Origin: Mycolicibacterium sp. MU0050
Lineage (GTDB): Bacteria > Actinomycetota > Actinomycetes > Mycobacteriales > Mycobacteriaceae
Assembly: GCF_963378085.1 (NCBI RefSeq)
Contig: NZ_OY726395.1
Coordinates: 1,674,001-1,738,000, forward strand
Length of the DNA: 64,000 nt
Direction of reading: 5' to 3'
Shown: in pieces, positions 1 to 8,704 of the stretch
How the letters are laid out: each line of letters starts with the position of its first letter
How positions within the stretch are numbered: position 1 is the stretch's first letter
Notes under the pieces: generated by a model
The model's database searches: none
What the model saw: the letters and a program-made list of their open reading frames with translations, nothing else
Told to the model about the DNA's origin: nothing
Translations under genes and position numbers: made by a program

Positions 1-190
1 TGAGAAAGCCGTTCGCCCACGGTGAATTCCGGGCCCATCGGGGCGCGAAATGCGGCGCATCTCACGCCGCGGGGACGTAACGTTCGCGCGCTGTTCGCGT
101 GGGTGTTTTCCGCCCGGAGATGCGCCGATTTCGCGCACGTACCTTGGTTTTTGGGACGGGGAAAGCAACACTCGAAGAGGAACAACGATC

Positions 191-583
191 ATGAAATTCA
201 ACCGTGGAATCAGCCGAGTCGCCGGCATCTCAGCGGGTGCTCTGCTCGGGGGAGCCGTTGCGGCGGTCGTCGCGATCCCGACCGCTTCGGCGGCACCGGA
301 TTGCAGCCCCGGCGGCGTCGCCAACACCGTCAGCAACGTGCACGCCTCGGCGCTGTCCTATCTGGACGGGCACCCCGGCGCGAGCCAGGCCGTGACGTCC
401 GCGCGCGGCAAGGCCCCGGCTCAGGCCGAGGCGGACCTGCGGGCGTACTTCAACGCCAACCCGGGGGAGTATTACGAACTCCGGGGCATCCTGGCTCCCA
501 TCGGGGAGACCCAGAGCCAGTGCAACGTCTCGGCGCTGCCGCCATCGCTGTCGGCCGCGTATGACGTGTTCATGGCCGGCTGA
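191..583 (+). CDS. Secreted hemophore-like heme-binding protein
   Basis: Predicted 130-residue exported protein. The ATG at 191 follows a purine-rich AGAGG about 10 nt upstream and opens a clear signal peptide: basic MKFNR, a hydrophobic stretch, then cleavage after TASA. The mature chain starts APDC and has a second cysteine about 80 residues later, so one disulfide is likely. Size, APDC start and two-cysteine layout match the mycobacterial hemophore family typified by Rv0203, which binds heme outside the cell and passes it to MmpL transporters. No transporter lies next to it here, but a heme oxygenase is encoded at 52.7 kb. A longer in-frame start at 50 would bury the signal peptide and is rejected. 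Family assignment is by recognition; heme binding is inferred. Confidence 0.72.
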   Translation: MKFNRGISRVAGISAGALLGGAVAAVVAIPTASAAPDCSPGGVANTVSNVHASALSYLDGHPGASQAVTSARGKAPAQAEADLRAYFNANPGEYYELRGILAPIGETQSQCNVSALPPSLSAAYDVFMAG

Positions 584-600
584 GTTCGCTCAGAAGTAGT

Positions 601-638
601 CGAGGCTGCGGTTGCCGTGTGTGGCGGCCGCAGCCTCG
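601..638 (+). terminator. Terminator-like hairpin after the hemophore gene
   Basis: A perfect 11-bp inverted repeat (CGAGGCTGCGG at 601-611, CCGCAGCCTCG at 628-638) encloses a 16-nt loop and is followed by TCGTTTCTCC. It starts 17 nt after the stop codon at 583. The T tract is weak, as is usual in mycobacteria. Confidence 0.6.
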
Positions 639-701
639 TCGTTTCTCCACCGGTGTCCGGGCTCATCGTGGCCCATACAACATTCCGAGGTGATACTGTA
701 A

Positions 702-721
702 TGCTGAGCGATCGCTCAGCA
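702..721. promoter_or_regulatory. 20-bp perfect palindrome, probable repressor operator
   Basis: TGCTGAGCGATCGCTCAGCA is perfectly self-complementary. It begins 4 nt after a GATACT -10-like hexamer (692-697), so a bound repressor would cover the start of transcription. The TGAGCG/CGCTCA half-sites resemble TetR-family operators. The regulator is not encoded next to it. Confidence 0.5.
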
Positions 722-736
722 GGGGTTGGGCGAAGT

Positions 737-748
737 TACTCGCGGGTA
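737..748. promoter_or_regulatory. Second operator-like inverted repeat
   Basis: TACTCGCGGGTA is a 12-bp inverted repeat with one mismatched pair, 15 bp downstream of the 20-bp palindrome. Its position suggests a second protein-binding site in the same control region. It is short, so chance cannot be excluded. Confidence 0.3.
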
Positions 749-910
749 TTCCCAGGTTCTTAGAGTTTGGCCGGTGGCGAAAGTGAGGAAAACCACAAAC
801 ATGACGTGGATTACGTCGACCCAAGGCCCTGAACTGCGCGTTCTGGTGCTCAGTGGCGGCGTGTCGGCACACCCCACCGTCTCGGCTCACCTAAGAGAAG
901 TGCAATAATC

Positions 911-1030
911 GTGACTACCAGTGACACCAAATTGCGGATCGTCGGTTATAACGACGCGCCCGCATTCGGGAGGCGATGCTCGGGAGACCCCCGGACACAG
1001 CCGAGTCCAGGGTCATACAAGCACACATAG
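911..1030 (+). CDS. Possible 39-residue small protein or gene remnant
   Basis: A GTG at 911 preceded by AGAGAAG (about 11 nt upstream) opens a 39-codon frame ending at TAG 1028-1030. The first 19 residues (MTTSDTKLRIVGYNDAPAF) look like an ordinary protein N-terminus; the rest is rich in Arg, Pro and Ser and looks unselected. It could be a leader peptide in the korAB transcript, the broken start of a lost gene, or noise. No family recognised. Confidence 0.22.
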   Translation: MTTSDTKLRIVGYNDAPAFGRRCSGDPRTQPSPGSYKHT

Positions 1031-1138
1031 GCGCATGTAGACACGTACGTAGGTCTAGATCCAACAAGATCAAGCCCCCAGAAAAACAGATCAAAAGCCA
1101 ACGCAGCAACGCAGACAGTGCAGAGGAAAGGCGGAGAC

Positions 1139-3106
1139 GTGGGTCCAAGCGGCAGCACTCCGGTCGACGGGACTCCGAGCGTCAACGGTTCGGCGACACA
1201 CCCAAGGCAGAAACTGGAAAAGGTCGTCATCCGGTTCGCCGGTGACTCTGGCGACGGCATGCAGCTCACCGGAGACCGGTTCACCTCCGAGGCCGCGTTG
1301 TTCGGCAACGACCTCGCGACGCAGCCCAACTACCCGGCGGAGATCCGCGCGCCGCAGGGCACGCTCCCCGGCGTCTCGTCCTTCCAGATCCAGATCGCCG
1401 ACTTCGACATCCTGACCGCGGGCGACCGCCCCGACGTGCTCGTTGCGATGAACCCCGCGGCGCTCAAAGCCAACATCGGGGACCTGCCGCGCGGCGGCCT
1501 CGTCATCGCCAACTCCGACGAGTTCACCAAGCGGAACCTGGCCAAGGTCGGCTACGACGCGAACCCGCTGGAGAACGACGACCTGTCCGACTACGTGGTG
1601 CAGGCCGTCCCGATGACGACGCTGACGCTGGGCGCGGTCGAGGAGATCGGCGCCACCAAGAAGGACGGCCAGCGCGCCAAGAACATGTTCGCGCTCGGGC
1701 TGTTGTCGTGGATGTACGGCCGTCCGATCGAGACCAGCGAGACGTTCATCCGGGAGAAGTTCGCCCGCAAGCCCGACGTGGCCGAGGCCAACGTGCTGGC
1801 GCTGAAGGCCGGCTGGAACTACGGCGAGACCACCGAGGCGTTCGGCACCACCTATGAGATCGCCCCCGCCAAGCTGCCCCCGGGCGAGTACCGGCAGATC
1901 TCGGGTAACACCGCGCTGGCCTACGGGCTGGTTGCCGCCGGGCACCTCGCCGACCTGCAGGTGATGCTGGGCAGCTACCCGATCACCCCGGCCTCGGACA
2001 TCCTCCACGAGCTGTCCAAGCACAAGCACTTCAACGTGCTGACCTTCCAGGCCGAGGACGAGATCGCGGGCATCGGCTCCGCCATCGGCGCCTCCTACGG
2101 CGGATCGCTGGGCGTGACCACCACCTCCGGCCCCGGCATCTCGCTGAAGTCCGAGGCCATGGGCCTGGCCGTGATGACCGAGCTGCCGTTGGTGATCGTC
2201 GACGTGCAGCGTGGTGGACCATCGACGGGTCTACCGACCAAGACCGAACAGTCCGACCTGCTGCAGGCGATGTTCGGCCGCAACGGCGAATCGCCGGTGG
2301 CCGTGCTGGCGCCGCGGTCGCCGTCCGACTGCTTCGACATGGCCATCGAGGCCGCCCGGATTGCGGTCAAGTACCACACCCCGGTGGTGTTGCTGTCCGA
2401 CGGCGCGATCGCCAACGGCTCGGAGCCGTGGCGGATTCCGGACATCGCCGGCTACGAGAAGATCGAGCACACCTTCGCCCGGCAGGGCGAACCGTTCCAG
2501 CCGTATGCCCGCGACGCGGACACGCTGGCCCGGCAGTTCGCCGTGCCCGGTACCCCCGGACTTGAGCACCGCATCGGCGGGCTGGAGTCGGCCAACGGGT
2601 CGGGCAACATCTCGTACGAGCCTGCCAACCACGACCTGATGGTCCGGCTGCGGCAGCAGAAGATCGAAGGCATCACGGTGCCCGACCTCGAGGTCGACGA
2701 CCCGACCGGGGACGCCGAGCTGCTGCTGCTGGGCTGGGGCAGTTCGTACGGACCGATCGGCGAGGCCTGCCGACGGGTGCGGCGCAAGGGCGTCAAGGTG
2801 GCCCACGCACAGCTGCGCTATCTCAATCCATTCCCCGCCAACCTGGGTGACGTGCTCGCGCGCTACTCCAAGGTTGTGCTGCCCGAGATGAACCTCGGTC
2901 AGCTCGCGTTGCTGTTGCGTGGCAAGTACCTGGTCGACGTGCAGTCGGTGACCAAGGTGCAGGGAATGGCGTTTCTGGCCGACGAGGTCGAGGGCATCAT
3001 CGACGCGGCCCTCGATGGCACGTTGGCCGAAAAGGAAAGTGACAAAGCCAAATTCGCGCGCGTGGCGGCAGTCACGGTGGATTCCGGCGTAGGAGCGAAC
3101 GTATGA
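1139..3106 (+). CDS. korA: 2-oxoglutarate:ferredoxin oxidoreductase, alpha (gamma-alpha fusion) subunit
   Basis: Large subunit of KorAB, which oxidatively decarboxylates 2-oxoglutarate to succinyl-CoA and passes electrons to ferredoxin, giving a CoA-dependent TCA-cycle step alongside the classical dehydrogenase. About 655 residues. An N-terminal gamma domain (roughly 25-215) is fused to the alpha-type pyrimidine-binding domain (roughly 235-480, with YPITPASDILHELS and TTSGPGISLKSEAMGL) and a C-terminal domain. The GTG at 1139 is preferred because AGGAAAGGCGGAG lies just upstream. An alternative GTG at 1118 would put that sequence inside the gene. The stop overlaps the korB start by 4 bp, so the two are translationally coupled. 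Orthologue of Rv2455c by position and motifs. Confidence 0.93.
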   Translation: MGPSGSTPVDGTPSVNGSATHPRQKLEKVVIRFAGDSGDGMQLTGDRFTSEAALFGNDLATQPNYPAEIRAPQGTLPGVSSFQIQIADFDILTAGDRPDVLVAMNPAALKANIGDLPRGGLVIANSDEFTKRNLAKVGYDANPLENDDLSDYVVQAVPMTTLTLGAVEEIGATKKDGQRAKNMFALGLLSWMYGRPIETSETFIREKFARKPDVAEANVLALKAGWNYGETTEAFGTTYEIAPAKLPPGEYRQISGNTALAYGLVAAGHLADLQVMLGSYPITPASDILHELSKHKHFNVLTFQAEDEIAGIGSAIGASYGGSLGVTTTSGPGISLKSEAMGLAVMTELPLVIVDVQRGGPSTGLPTKTEQSDLLQAMFGRNGESPVAVLAPRSPSDCFDMAIEAARIAVKYHTPVVLLSDGAIANGSEPWRIPDIAGYEKIEHTFARQGEPFQPYARDADTLARQFAVPGTPGLEHRIGGLESANGSGNISYEPANHDLMVRLRQQKIEGITVPDLEVDDPTGDAELLLLGWGSSYGPIGEACRRVRRKGVKVAHAQLRYLNPFPANLGDVLARYSKVVLPEMNLGQLALLLRGKYLVDVQSVTKVQGMAFLADEVEGIIDAALDGTLAEKESDKAKFARVAAVTVDSGVGANV

Positions 3107-4191
3107 CGGACTTGATGGGAAGCATCAGCGGAGTGGACCTCGGCATCACGCCCGGTCCGAGCAAGACCAGCGGGGTGCCCACCACCGACGTGCCGCAGAA
3201 GGGCAAGGACTTCACCAGTGACCAGGAGGTCCGCTGGTGCCCCGGCTGTGGCGACTACGTCATCCTGAACACCATTCGCAACTTCCTGCCGGAGCTCGGC
3301 CTGAAGCGCGAGAACATGGTGTTCGTCAGCGGAATCGGCTGCTCGAGCCGCTTCCCGTACTACCTGGAGACCTACGGGTTCCACTCCATTCACGGTCGCG
3401 CGCCGACCATCGCCACCGGCTTGACGCTGGCCCGCGATGACCTGTCGGTGTGGGTGGTCACCGGTGACGGCGACGCTCTCTCGATCGGTGGCAACCACCT
3501 GATCCACGCGCTGCGTCGCAACATGAACATCACGATCCTGTTGTTCAACAACCGGATCTACGGCCTGACCAAGGGGCAGTACTCGCCGACCTCGGAGGTC
3601 GGCAAGGTCACCAAGTCGACCCCGATGGGTTCGCTGGACACGCCGTTCAACCCGGTGTCGCTGGCGTTGGGTGCCGAGGCCACGTTTGTCGGTCGAGCGC
3701 TGGACTCCGACCGCGCGGGACTGACCGCGGTGTTGCGCGGGGCCGCGGAGCACCGGGGCGCCGCCATCGTCGAGATCCTGCAGGACTGCCCGATCTTCAA
3801 CGACGGCTCGTTCGACGTCCTGCGCAAGGACGGTGCCGAGGAGCGGGTCATCCGGGTCACCCAGGGCGAACCGATCACCTTCGGGGCCGACGGCGAATAC
3901 TGCGTGGTGCGTTCCGGTTTCGGGCTCGACGTGGCCAAGACCGCCGATGTGGCGGCCGAGGACATCGTCGTGCACGACGCCACGCTGCAGGATCCGGCCT
4001 ACTCGTTCGCGTTGTCGCGGCTGAGTGACCAGAACCTCGAGCACACCGTGATGGGCATCTTCCGTCAGGTGAGCCGCCCGACCTACAACGATCAGGCCCG
4101 GGCGCAGGTGGCGTCGGCGCGGGAGACCATCCCGAACGACACCGCCGCACTGCAGTCGCTGCTGCGCGGTCGCGACACCTGGACCGTCTGA
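3103..4191 (+). CDS. korB: 2-oxoglutarate:ferredoxin oxidoreductase, beta subunit
   Basis: Thiamine-diphosphate-binding partner of KorA, 362 residues. The TPP/Mg motif runs from GDGDALSIGGN to LLFNN (about residues 122-150). Cysteines in WCPGCGDY, GIGCSS and QDCPIF are the likely ligands of the single [4Fe-4S] cluster used by oxidoreductases that lack a separate ferredoxin-like subunit. The start ATG overlaps the korA stop (ATGA). The gene ends 29 bp before a strong terminator, so korAB is a two-gene unit. Orthologue of Rv2454c. Confidence 0.94.
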   Translation: MTDLMGSISGVDLGITPGPSKTSGVPTTDVPQKGKDFTSDQEVRWCPGCGDYVILNTIRNFLPELGLKRENMVFVSGIGCSSRFPYYLETYGFHSIHGRAPTIATGLTLARDDLSVWVVTGDGDALSIGGNHLIHALRRNMNITILLFNNRIYGLTKGQYSPTSEVGKVTKSTPMGSLDTPFNPVSLALGAEATFVGRALDSDRAGLTAVLRGAAEHRGAAIVEILQDCPIFNDGSFDVLRKDGAEERVIRVTQGEPITFGADGEYCVVRSGFGLDVAKTADVAAEDIVVHDATLQDPAYSFALSRLSDQNLEHTVMGIFRQVSRPTYNDQARAQVASARETIPNDTAALQSLLRGRDTWTV

Positions 4192-4220
4192 CGCCGTTGG
4201 CCGTCTGACGCCGAAACGAC

Positions 4221-4259
4221 CCTTTGGGCGCGAAATCCTCGAGATTTCGCGCCCAAAGG
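4221..4259 (+). terminator. Strong intrinsic terminator of korAB
   Basis: A perfect 17-bp stem (4221-4237 with 4243-4259) closes a 5-nt loop (CTCGA) and is followed by TCTTTTTC. It is the most classical intrinsic terminator in the window. It separates korAB from mobA, whose own -10 element starts 24 bp later. Confidence 0.88.
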
Positions 4260-4283
4260 TCTTTTTCGGCCGTGACGGCGGGC

Positions 4284-4289
4284 TAATCT
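4284..4289 (+). promoter_or_regulatory. -10 element for leaderless mobA
   Basis: TAATCT ends 7 nt before the mobA ATG at 4297, so transcription would begin at or beside the start codon. No Shine-Dalgarno sequence is present. Confidence 0.5.
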
Positions 4290-4296
4290 GTCTGGC

Positions 4297-4869
4297 ATGT
4301 CCTCCCCGTTGGCCGGTGTCGTCCTGGCCGGTGGGGCGTCGCGGCGGATGGGCCGGGACAAGGCCACGGTGCTCTTCCCCGGGCCCGACGGGGACCAGAC
4401 GATGGTGGAGTTGGTGGTCGCCGCGCTGAGTGCCCGTTGTGCGCCGGTATTCGTGATCGCGGCGCCCGGACAACGACTTCCCGAGTTACCGGCCACTGTG
4501 CTGCGTGACGAGATCCGGGGTGTGGGACCGCTGTTGGCGACCGGGCGGGGTTTACGTGCGGCCGCCGAGGCCGGCCGCGAGCGCGCATTCGTGTGTGCCG
4601 TCGACATGCCGTTGATGACACCGGGTCTCATCGATGAACTCGCCGCCCACGTCGGCCCGGACGTGGTGCTGCCGTGGGACGGGCGCGACCACTATCTGGC
4701 CGGCATCTATCGGACCGCGCTCGCAGAGCGGATCGACGCCTTGGTCGCCGCGGGCGAGCGCAGCATGCGTGCGCTCGTCGATACCGTGCACACCCAGCGG
4801 ATCGTGCTGGACCCGACGCCGGAACTGACCAACATCAACTCGGCGGCGGATCTTCGCACGCAGGTGTGA
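4297..4869 (+). CDS. mobA: Molybdenum cofactor guanylyltransferase
   Basis: Transfers GMP from GTP to molybdopterin-Mo to give the guanine dinucleotide form of the molybdenum cofactor; cytoplasmic. 190 residues, normal for MobA. The nucleotide-binding signature [14 protein letters not shown] sits at residues 10-23. DMPLMTP (about 108) is the metal-binding Asp region, and NINSAADL near the C-terminus is typical of the family. It stands alone between the korAB terminator and an 800-bp gap. Position matches Rv2453c. A CofC-like or MobA-like nucleotidyltransferase of other specificity is less likely given the motif and context. Confidence 0.86.
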   Translation: MSSPLAGVVLAGGASRRMGRDKATVLFPGPDGDQTMVELVVAALSARCAPVFVIAAPGQRLPELPATVLRDEIRGVGPLLATGRGLRAAAEAGRERAFVCAVDMPLMTPGLIDELAAHVGPDVVLPWDGRDHYLAGIYRTALAERIDALVAAGERSMRALVDTVHTQRIVLDPTPELTNINSAADLRTQV

Positions 4870-5261
4870 GCCCAATATCGCTGGCCCGCAGTGGATTTCG
4901 GGTAGCCGACAGCGGCCGCCGCGTGCTGCCCCCACGGCCGACGCGTGCTGCCCCACGGTCGGCGACCGGGCGGGGGCGGCGATGACACGCCGGCGGAATT
5001 TCGCACCGCAAGTCCGCGAACGATTTGAATGCACTAATTCGCAGATCCGAATTTGTCGATAGCCCCGAATTTATTAGGCGGTCTCGATATCTGCCCGATT
5101 GGGACCCCGTTGCGTCTCGGTGGATTTCGGTCGGCCGGGTCCGCCTCGCGGGGCGTAGGGCGCGAGTCCCATTCTTAACAATAGTCACGCCGTTATCAGA
5201 ATGGCTGTCCTGCAATCGTTTTGGTAAGCGATCCGTTACGTGTGCAGGCTCACAAAATGTG

Positions 5262-5277
5262 CGTGATTAACCTCACA
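5262..5277. promoter_or_regulatory. CRP/Cmr-type cAMP receptor protein site
   Basis: CGTGATTAACCTCACA matches the mycobacterial CRP (Rv3676) consensus TGTGA-N6-TCACA at nine of ten defined positions, with exact N6 spacing. Known M. tuberculosis CRP targets include rpfA, so a site ahead of another rpf gene is biologically sensible. It lies about 400 bp before the rpfE start, so it would act on a distal promoter. Confidence 0.5.
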
Positions 5278-5411
5278 AATTCGACCGTCGCCCGTCCCGG
5301 GGGGCCGGTTTGAAATTCCCGACGTGACCTGCACAGATTTCTCTCAGGTTCGGTCGTTATCTGTCCGTGATCTAACCGAGATACCCGTTTCGGCGATGTG
5401 ACTAACGCGAA

Positions 5412-5510
5412 TCGGGTCCGTACGTTCGACTCGGACCCGAACAGGGATCGAAAAAACTGAATCCACGAACCCCTGCGTGTGAATGGGACTGTGAGAGGCC
5501 GCGAGGCCTC
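5412..5510 (+). promoter_or_regulatory. Structured 5' leader of rpfE
   Basis: Two hairpins can be drawn. One has 9 bp (TCGGGTCCG at 5412-5420 with CGGACCCGA at 5432-5440). The other is GAGGCC-GCGA-GGCCTC at 5495-5510, closed by a GNRA-type loop. Neither is followed by a T run, so they are not simple terminators. The rpfA leader of several actinobacteria carries a c-di-AMP (ydaO) riboswitch; I could not identify its conserved core here. Confidence 0.3.
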
Positions 5511-5566
5511 GTCGGCCGCCGGACCGTCGTCCGGTGGGGTGCTCTACCTCCTGTTGTCGTGCCTGA

Positions 5567-6001
<435 letters not shown>

Positions 6002-6009
6002 GACACCTG

Positions 6010-6056
6010 AACGCAGAATGCGCCGGGCACCTCGGGTGCGCGGCGCATTCTGCGTT
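6010..6056. terminator. Bidirectional terminator between rpfE and the FAD monooxygenase
   Basis: A 16-bp stem (6010-6025 with 6041-6056) encloses a nested GCACC-TCG-GGTGC hairpin. A short T run follows on the + strand (GTTTCC). It sits 8 bp after the rpfE stop and 15 bp before the end of the convergent gene. Confidence 0.7.
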
Positions 6057-6071
6057 TCCGGGCGGCGCGGG

Positions 6072-7247
6072 TCAGCCCGGGGGCAGTCGGAACGCCGAGC
6101 CCGCCGCGATGCCGGCCAGATGCCGCGTGAGCACCGCCTCGGGGACCAGGACCGTGGCGCGACTGGCCGCGGCACTCAGCAACGCCGGTCGCAGGTTGAC
6201 CACCCGGCCGACCGTCCTCGATTCCCACACCAGGCGCCGCAGCCGCGGTCGGCGAAACGCCGCATACCGGGCGAAGGCGGCGGCGAGGTCCGAACGCCCG
6301 TCGCCCACCAGGTGCGCCAGGATTGCGGCGTCTTCTACTCCCTGGCAGCCGCCCTGGCCCAGGTGCGGCCGCATCGGGTGGGCTGCGTCGCCGACCAGCA
6401 CCACAGGTCCCGCGGCCCAGGTTCGTGCGGGCGCGCGGTCATAGAGGTCGTTGCGTAACACCGCGTCCTCGGCGGTGGCGGCCAGGACCGCGGGCACCGG
6501 ATCGGCCCAACCCGCGAACTTTGCCCGCAGGTAGGCCAGCTCGCCGCCGGGGCAGCGGTGCCCCTCGGGCAGCCGCTGGGTGGCGAACCAATAGGTGCGG
6601 TCCGAGCCCAGCGGCACATGACCGACCTCCGTCCCGGCGCCCAGGGTCTCCCCGGCGAGGTCCGGGTCCAGCGTGACGTCGGCGACGCCGCGCCAGGCGG
6701 TATATCCGACGTAGCGGGCGGCCATCGGACCGTTGAGGTGGCGGGCCACCACCGAGTTCACGCCGTCGGCGCCGATGACGGCATCCGCCGAGAGTCGGGT
6801 CCCGTCGGCCGTGCGGACCGCGGCGCCCGACCCGGCTCGCTCCACCGCGGTGACCGCCACGCCATGGGACACGGTTCCCTCGGCGAGCCCGCCGACCAGG
6901 ATGTCGCGCAGCGTGCGGCGCTGGATGACCACGAGCGGCTCACCGAGAGCGGTGATCATGCGCTGGGCCGACGGGCGACGCAACCAGGTGCCGTCATGCC
7001 AGCGCAGCGCCCCGGCGGTGATCCGTCCGCCCGCCTCGCGCACCGGGTCGCCCAGCCCGATCTCGTCGAGGGCGGCCAGCGCGTTCGGCCAGATACTGAT
7101 GCCCGCCCCGAGCGCGGTGTCCTGGCGTTCCTCGAGCACGCGCACCGTGTGACCGCCCCGCTGCAGCGCCACCGCGGTGGCCAGGCCGGCGATGCCCGCT
7201 CCGATGACCAGGAACGACTTGCGCTGCGCATCTGAGCTGCCCGTCAC
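6072..7247 (-). CDS. FAD-dependent monooxygenase (salicylate hydroxylase-like)
   Basis: Group A flavoprotein monooxygenase, 391 residues. It shows the Rossmann motif GAGIAGLATAVALQRGGH near the N-terminus, the DG motif region GADGVNSVVARHL in the middle, and the GD motif VLVGDAAHPMRPHLGQGG near residue 290. These enzymes hydroxylate aromatic or related substrates using NAD(P)H and oxygen; the substrate here is unknown. The start is the GTG at 7247: a TAGGTT -10 element (complement 7255-7260) lies 7 nt upstream, and extending further adds a low-complexity tail. It is divergent from the Rv2449c homologue and convergent with rpfE, and has no operon partner. Confidence 0.8.
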   Translation of the reverse strand: MTGSSDAQRKSFLVIGAGIAGLATAVALQRGGHTVRVLEERQDTALGAGISIWPNALAALDEIGLGDPVREAGGRITAGALRWHDGTWLRRPSAQRMITALGEPLVVIQRRTLRDILVGGLAEGTVSHGVAVTAVERAGSGAAVRTADGTRLSADAVIGADGVNSVVARHLNGPMAARYVGYTAWRGVADVTLDPDLAGETLGAGTEVGHVPLGSDRTYWFATQRLPEGHRCPGGELAYLRAKFAGWADPVPAVLAATAEDAVLRNDLYDRAPARTWAAGPVVLVGDAAHPMRPHLGQGGCQGVEDAAILAHLVGDGRSDLAAAFARYAAFRRPRLRRLVWESRTVGRVVNLRPALLSAAASRATVLVPEAVLTRHLAGIAAGSAFRLPPG

Positions 7248-7254
7248 GGGATCG

Positions 7255-7334
7255 AACCTATGCCACCCGGGGCTCGTATCTGTGGTCGCCGGGGTAAAAG
7301 GCCCCGTCGGCCGCCCAGGTGGCGGCGGTAGGTT
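7255..7334. promoter_or_regulatory. Divergent leaderless promoters
   Basis: TAGGTT on the minus strand (complement 7255-7260) is 7 nt before the monooxygenase GTG. TAGGTT on the plus strand (7329-7334) is 6 nt before the ATG at 7341. Both mRNAs would be leaderless, with about 70 bp shared between the two -10 elements. Confidence 0.5.
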
Positions 7335-7340
7335 GGCGGC

Positions 7341-8609
7341 ATGGCCGAAAAACAAGGGGAGTCCGAGCGCGACTTCGACATTGTCCTGTACGGCGCGACC
7401 GGGTTCGTGGGCAAGCTGACCGCCGAGTATCTGTCCCGCGCGGGCACCGGCGCGCGCATCGCGCTGGCCGGGCGCTCCCCGGAGAAGGTGCTGGCGGTCC
7501 GCGACTCGCTGGGGTCGGCCGCCCAGGACTGGCAGATCCTGACCGCCGACGCCTCCTCGCCCTCGACCCTCAACGAGATGGCCGCGCGCACCCGGGTGGT
7601 GATCACCACCGTCGGTCCGTACGCGAAGTACGGTCTGCCGCTGGTCGCGGCGTGCGCGGCGGCCGGCACCGACTACGCCGACCTCACCGGCGAACCCAAC
7701 TTCGTGCTCGAGAGTCTGGACCTCTACCACAAGCAGGCCATCGACACCGGCGCGCGCATCGTGCATGCCTGCGGCTTCGACTCCATCCCGTCGGATATGA
7801 GCGTGTACGCGCTCTACAAACGCGCCCAGGCCGACGGCGCCGGCGCGCTGCGCGACACCAACCTGGTGGTCCGTACCTTCGCGGGCGGGGTGTCCGGGGG
7901 CACCATGGCCTCGATGCTGGAGTTGATGACGGCGGCCTCGAAAGACCCGAAGCTGCGCGACGAGCTCAACGACCCCTACACGCTGAGCCCCGACCGCGGC
8001 GCCGAACCGAACCTTGGCGGTCAGCCCGACGTGCGGTGGCGGCGCGGCGCCGAGATCGCCCCGGAGCTGCGCGGCTATTGGACCGCGGCGTTCGCCATGG
8101 CCATGCCGAACAGTCGGATTGTCCGGCGCAGCAACGCATTACTCGACCACGCCTACGGTCGGAAGTTCGCCTACGGCGAGCAGATGAGCGTCGGCCGCTC
8201 GCCGTTGGCGCCGCTGGCGGCGGCCGCGGTCACCGGCGCCAACGCCGCGGCGCTGGGCCTGGGCAGCCGGTTCTTCAAATTCCTTCCGCGCAAGCTGGTC
8301 GACCGCGTGGTACCGAAGCCCGGCGAGGGCCCCAGCGAACAAACCCGCGAGCGTGGCCATTACACCATCGAGACCTATACGACCACCGAAACCGGAGTCC
8401 GGTACCGGGCCACGGTCGCCCAGCAGGGCGACCCCGGATACAAGGCCACCGCAGTACTGCTGGGGGAGACCGGGCTGGCGTTGGCCCTGGACCGCGACAC
8501 CCTATCGCCGCTGCGTGGTGTGCTTACCCCGGCCGCGGCGGCCGGCGACGCGCTGCTGACCAGACTGCCCGCGGCGGGGGTCACCCTCACCACCGAGCGG
8601 CTGGGCTGA
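7341..8609 (+). CDS. Saccharopine dehydrogenase-fold trans-acting enoyl reductase family protein (Rv2449c-type)
   Basis: 422 residues. The N-terminal NAD(P)-binding fold has DIVLYGATGFVGKLTAEYL (residues 13-31). VGPYAKYG, DLTGEPNFV and HACGFDSIPSDMSVY are characteristic of the mycobacterial family that includes Rv2953, the trans-acting enoyl reductase of phthiocerol and phenolglycolipid synthesis. No polyketide synthase is nearby, and the same-locus homologue Rv2449c has no established substrate, so an NAD(P)H-dependent reductase of lipid-type substrates is the most that can be said. Confidence 0.83.
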   Translation: MAEKQGESERDFDIVLYGATGFVGKLTAEYLSRAGTGARIALAGRSPEKVLAVRDSLGSAAQDWQILTADASSPSTLNEMAARTRVVITTVGPYAKYGLPLVAACAAAGTDYADLTGEPNFVLESLDLYHKQAIDTGARIVHACGFDSIPSDMSVYALYKRAQADGAGALRDTNLVVRTFAGGVSGGTMASMLELMTAASKDPKLRDELNDPYTLSPDRGAEPNLGGQPDVRWRRGAEIAPELRGYWTAAFAMAMPNSRIVRRSNALLDHAYGRKFAYGEQMSVGRSPLAPLAAAAVTGANAAALGLGSRFFKFLPRKLVDRVVPKPGEGPSEQTRERGHYTIETYTTTETGVRYRATVAQQGDPGYKATAVLLGETGLALALDRDTLSPLRGVLTPAAAAGDALLTRLPAAGVTLTTERLG

Positions 8610-8704
8610 TTCGGCCACGATCACCCCTGCGGCCAGATGGGTTGGACTATTGTCATCGGCGAAAACACATCCACTTGGCAGCAAAGATAGACAGAAGGTG
8701 AAGC

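Larger units (their letters stand above)
639..1138. other. 500-bp gap upstream of korAB
   Basis: No protein-coding region of normal size is visible. The stretch carries two palindromes (702-721 and 737-748), a GATACT -10-like hexamer at 692-697 and a possible 39-codon frame at 911-1030. A 60-codon frame at 726-908 has no recognisable features and is not accepted as a gene. The gap probably holds the korAB promoter and its control sites. Confidence 0.5.

Noticed and set aside
5241..5254. Second CRP-like site TGTGCAGGCTCACA
   Set aside because: Half-sites are spaced two bases too close for the CRP consensus.
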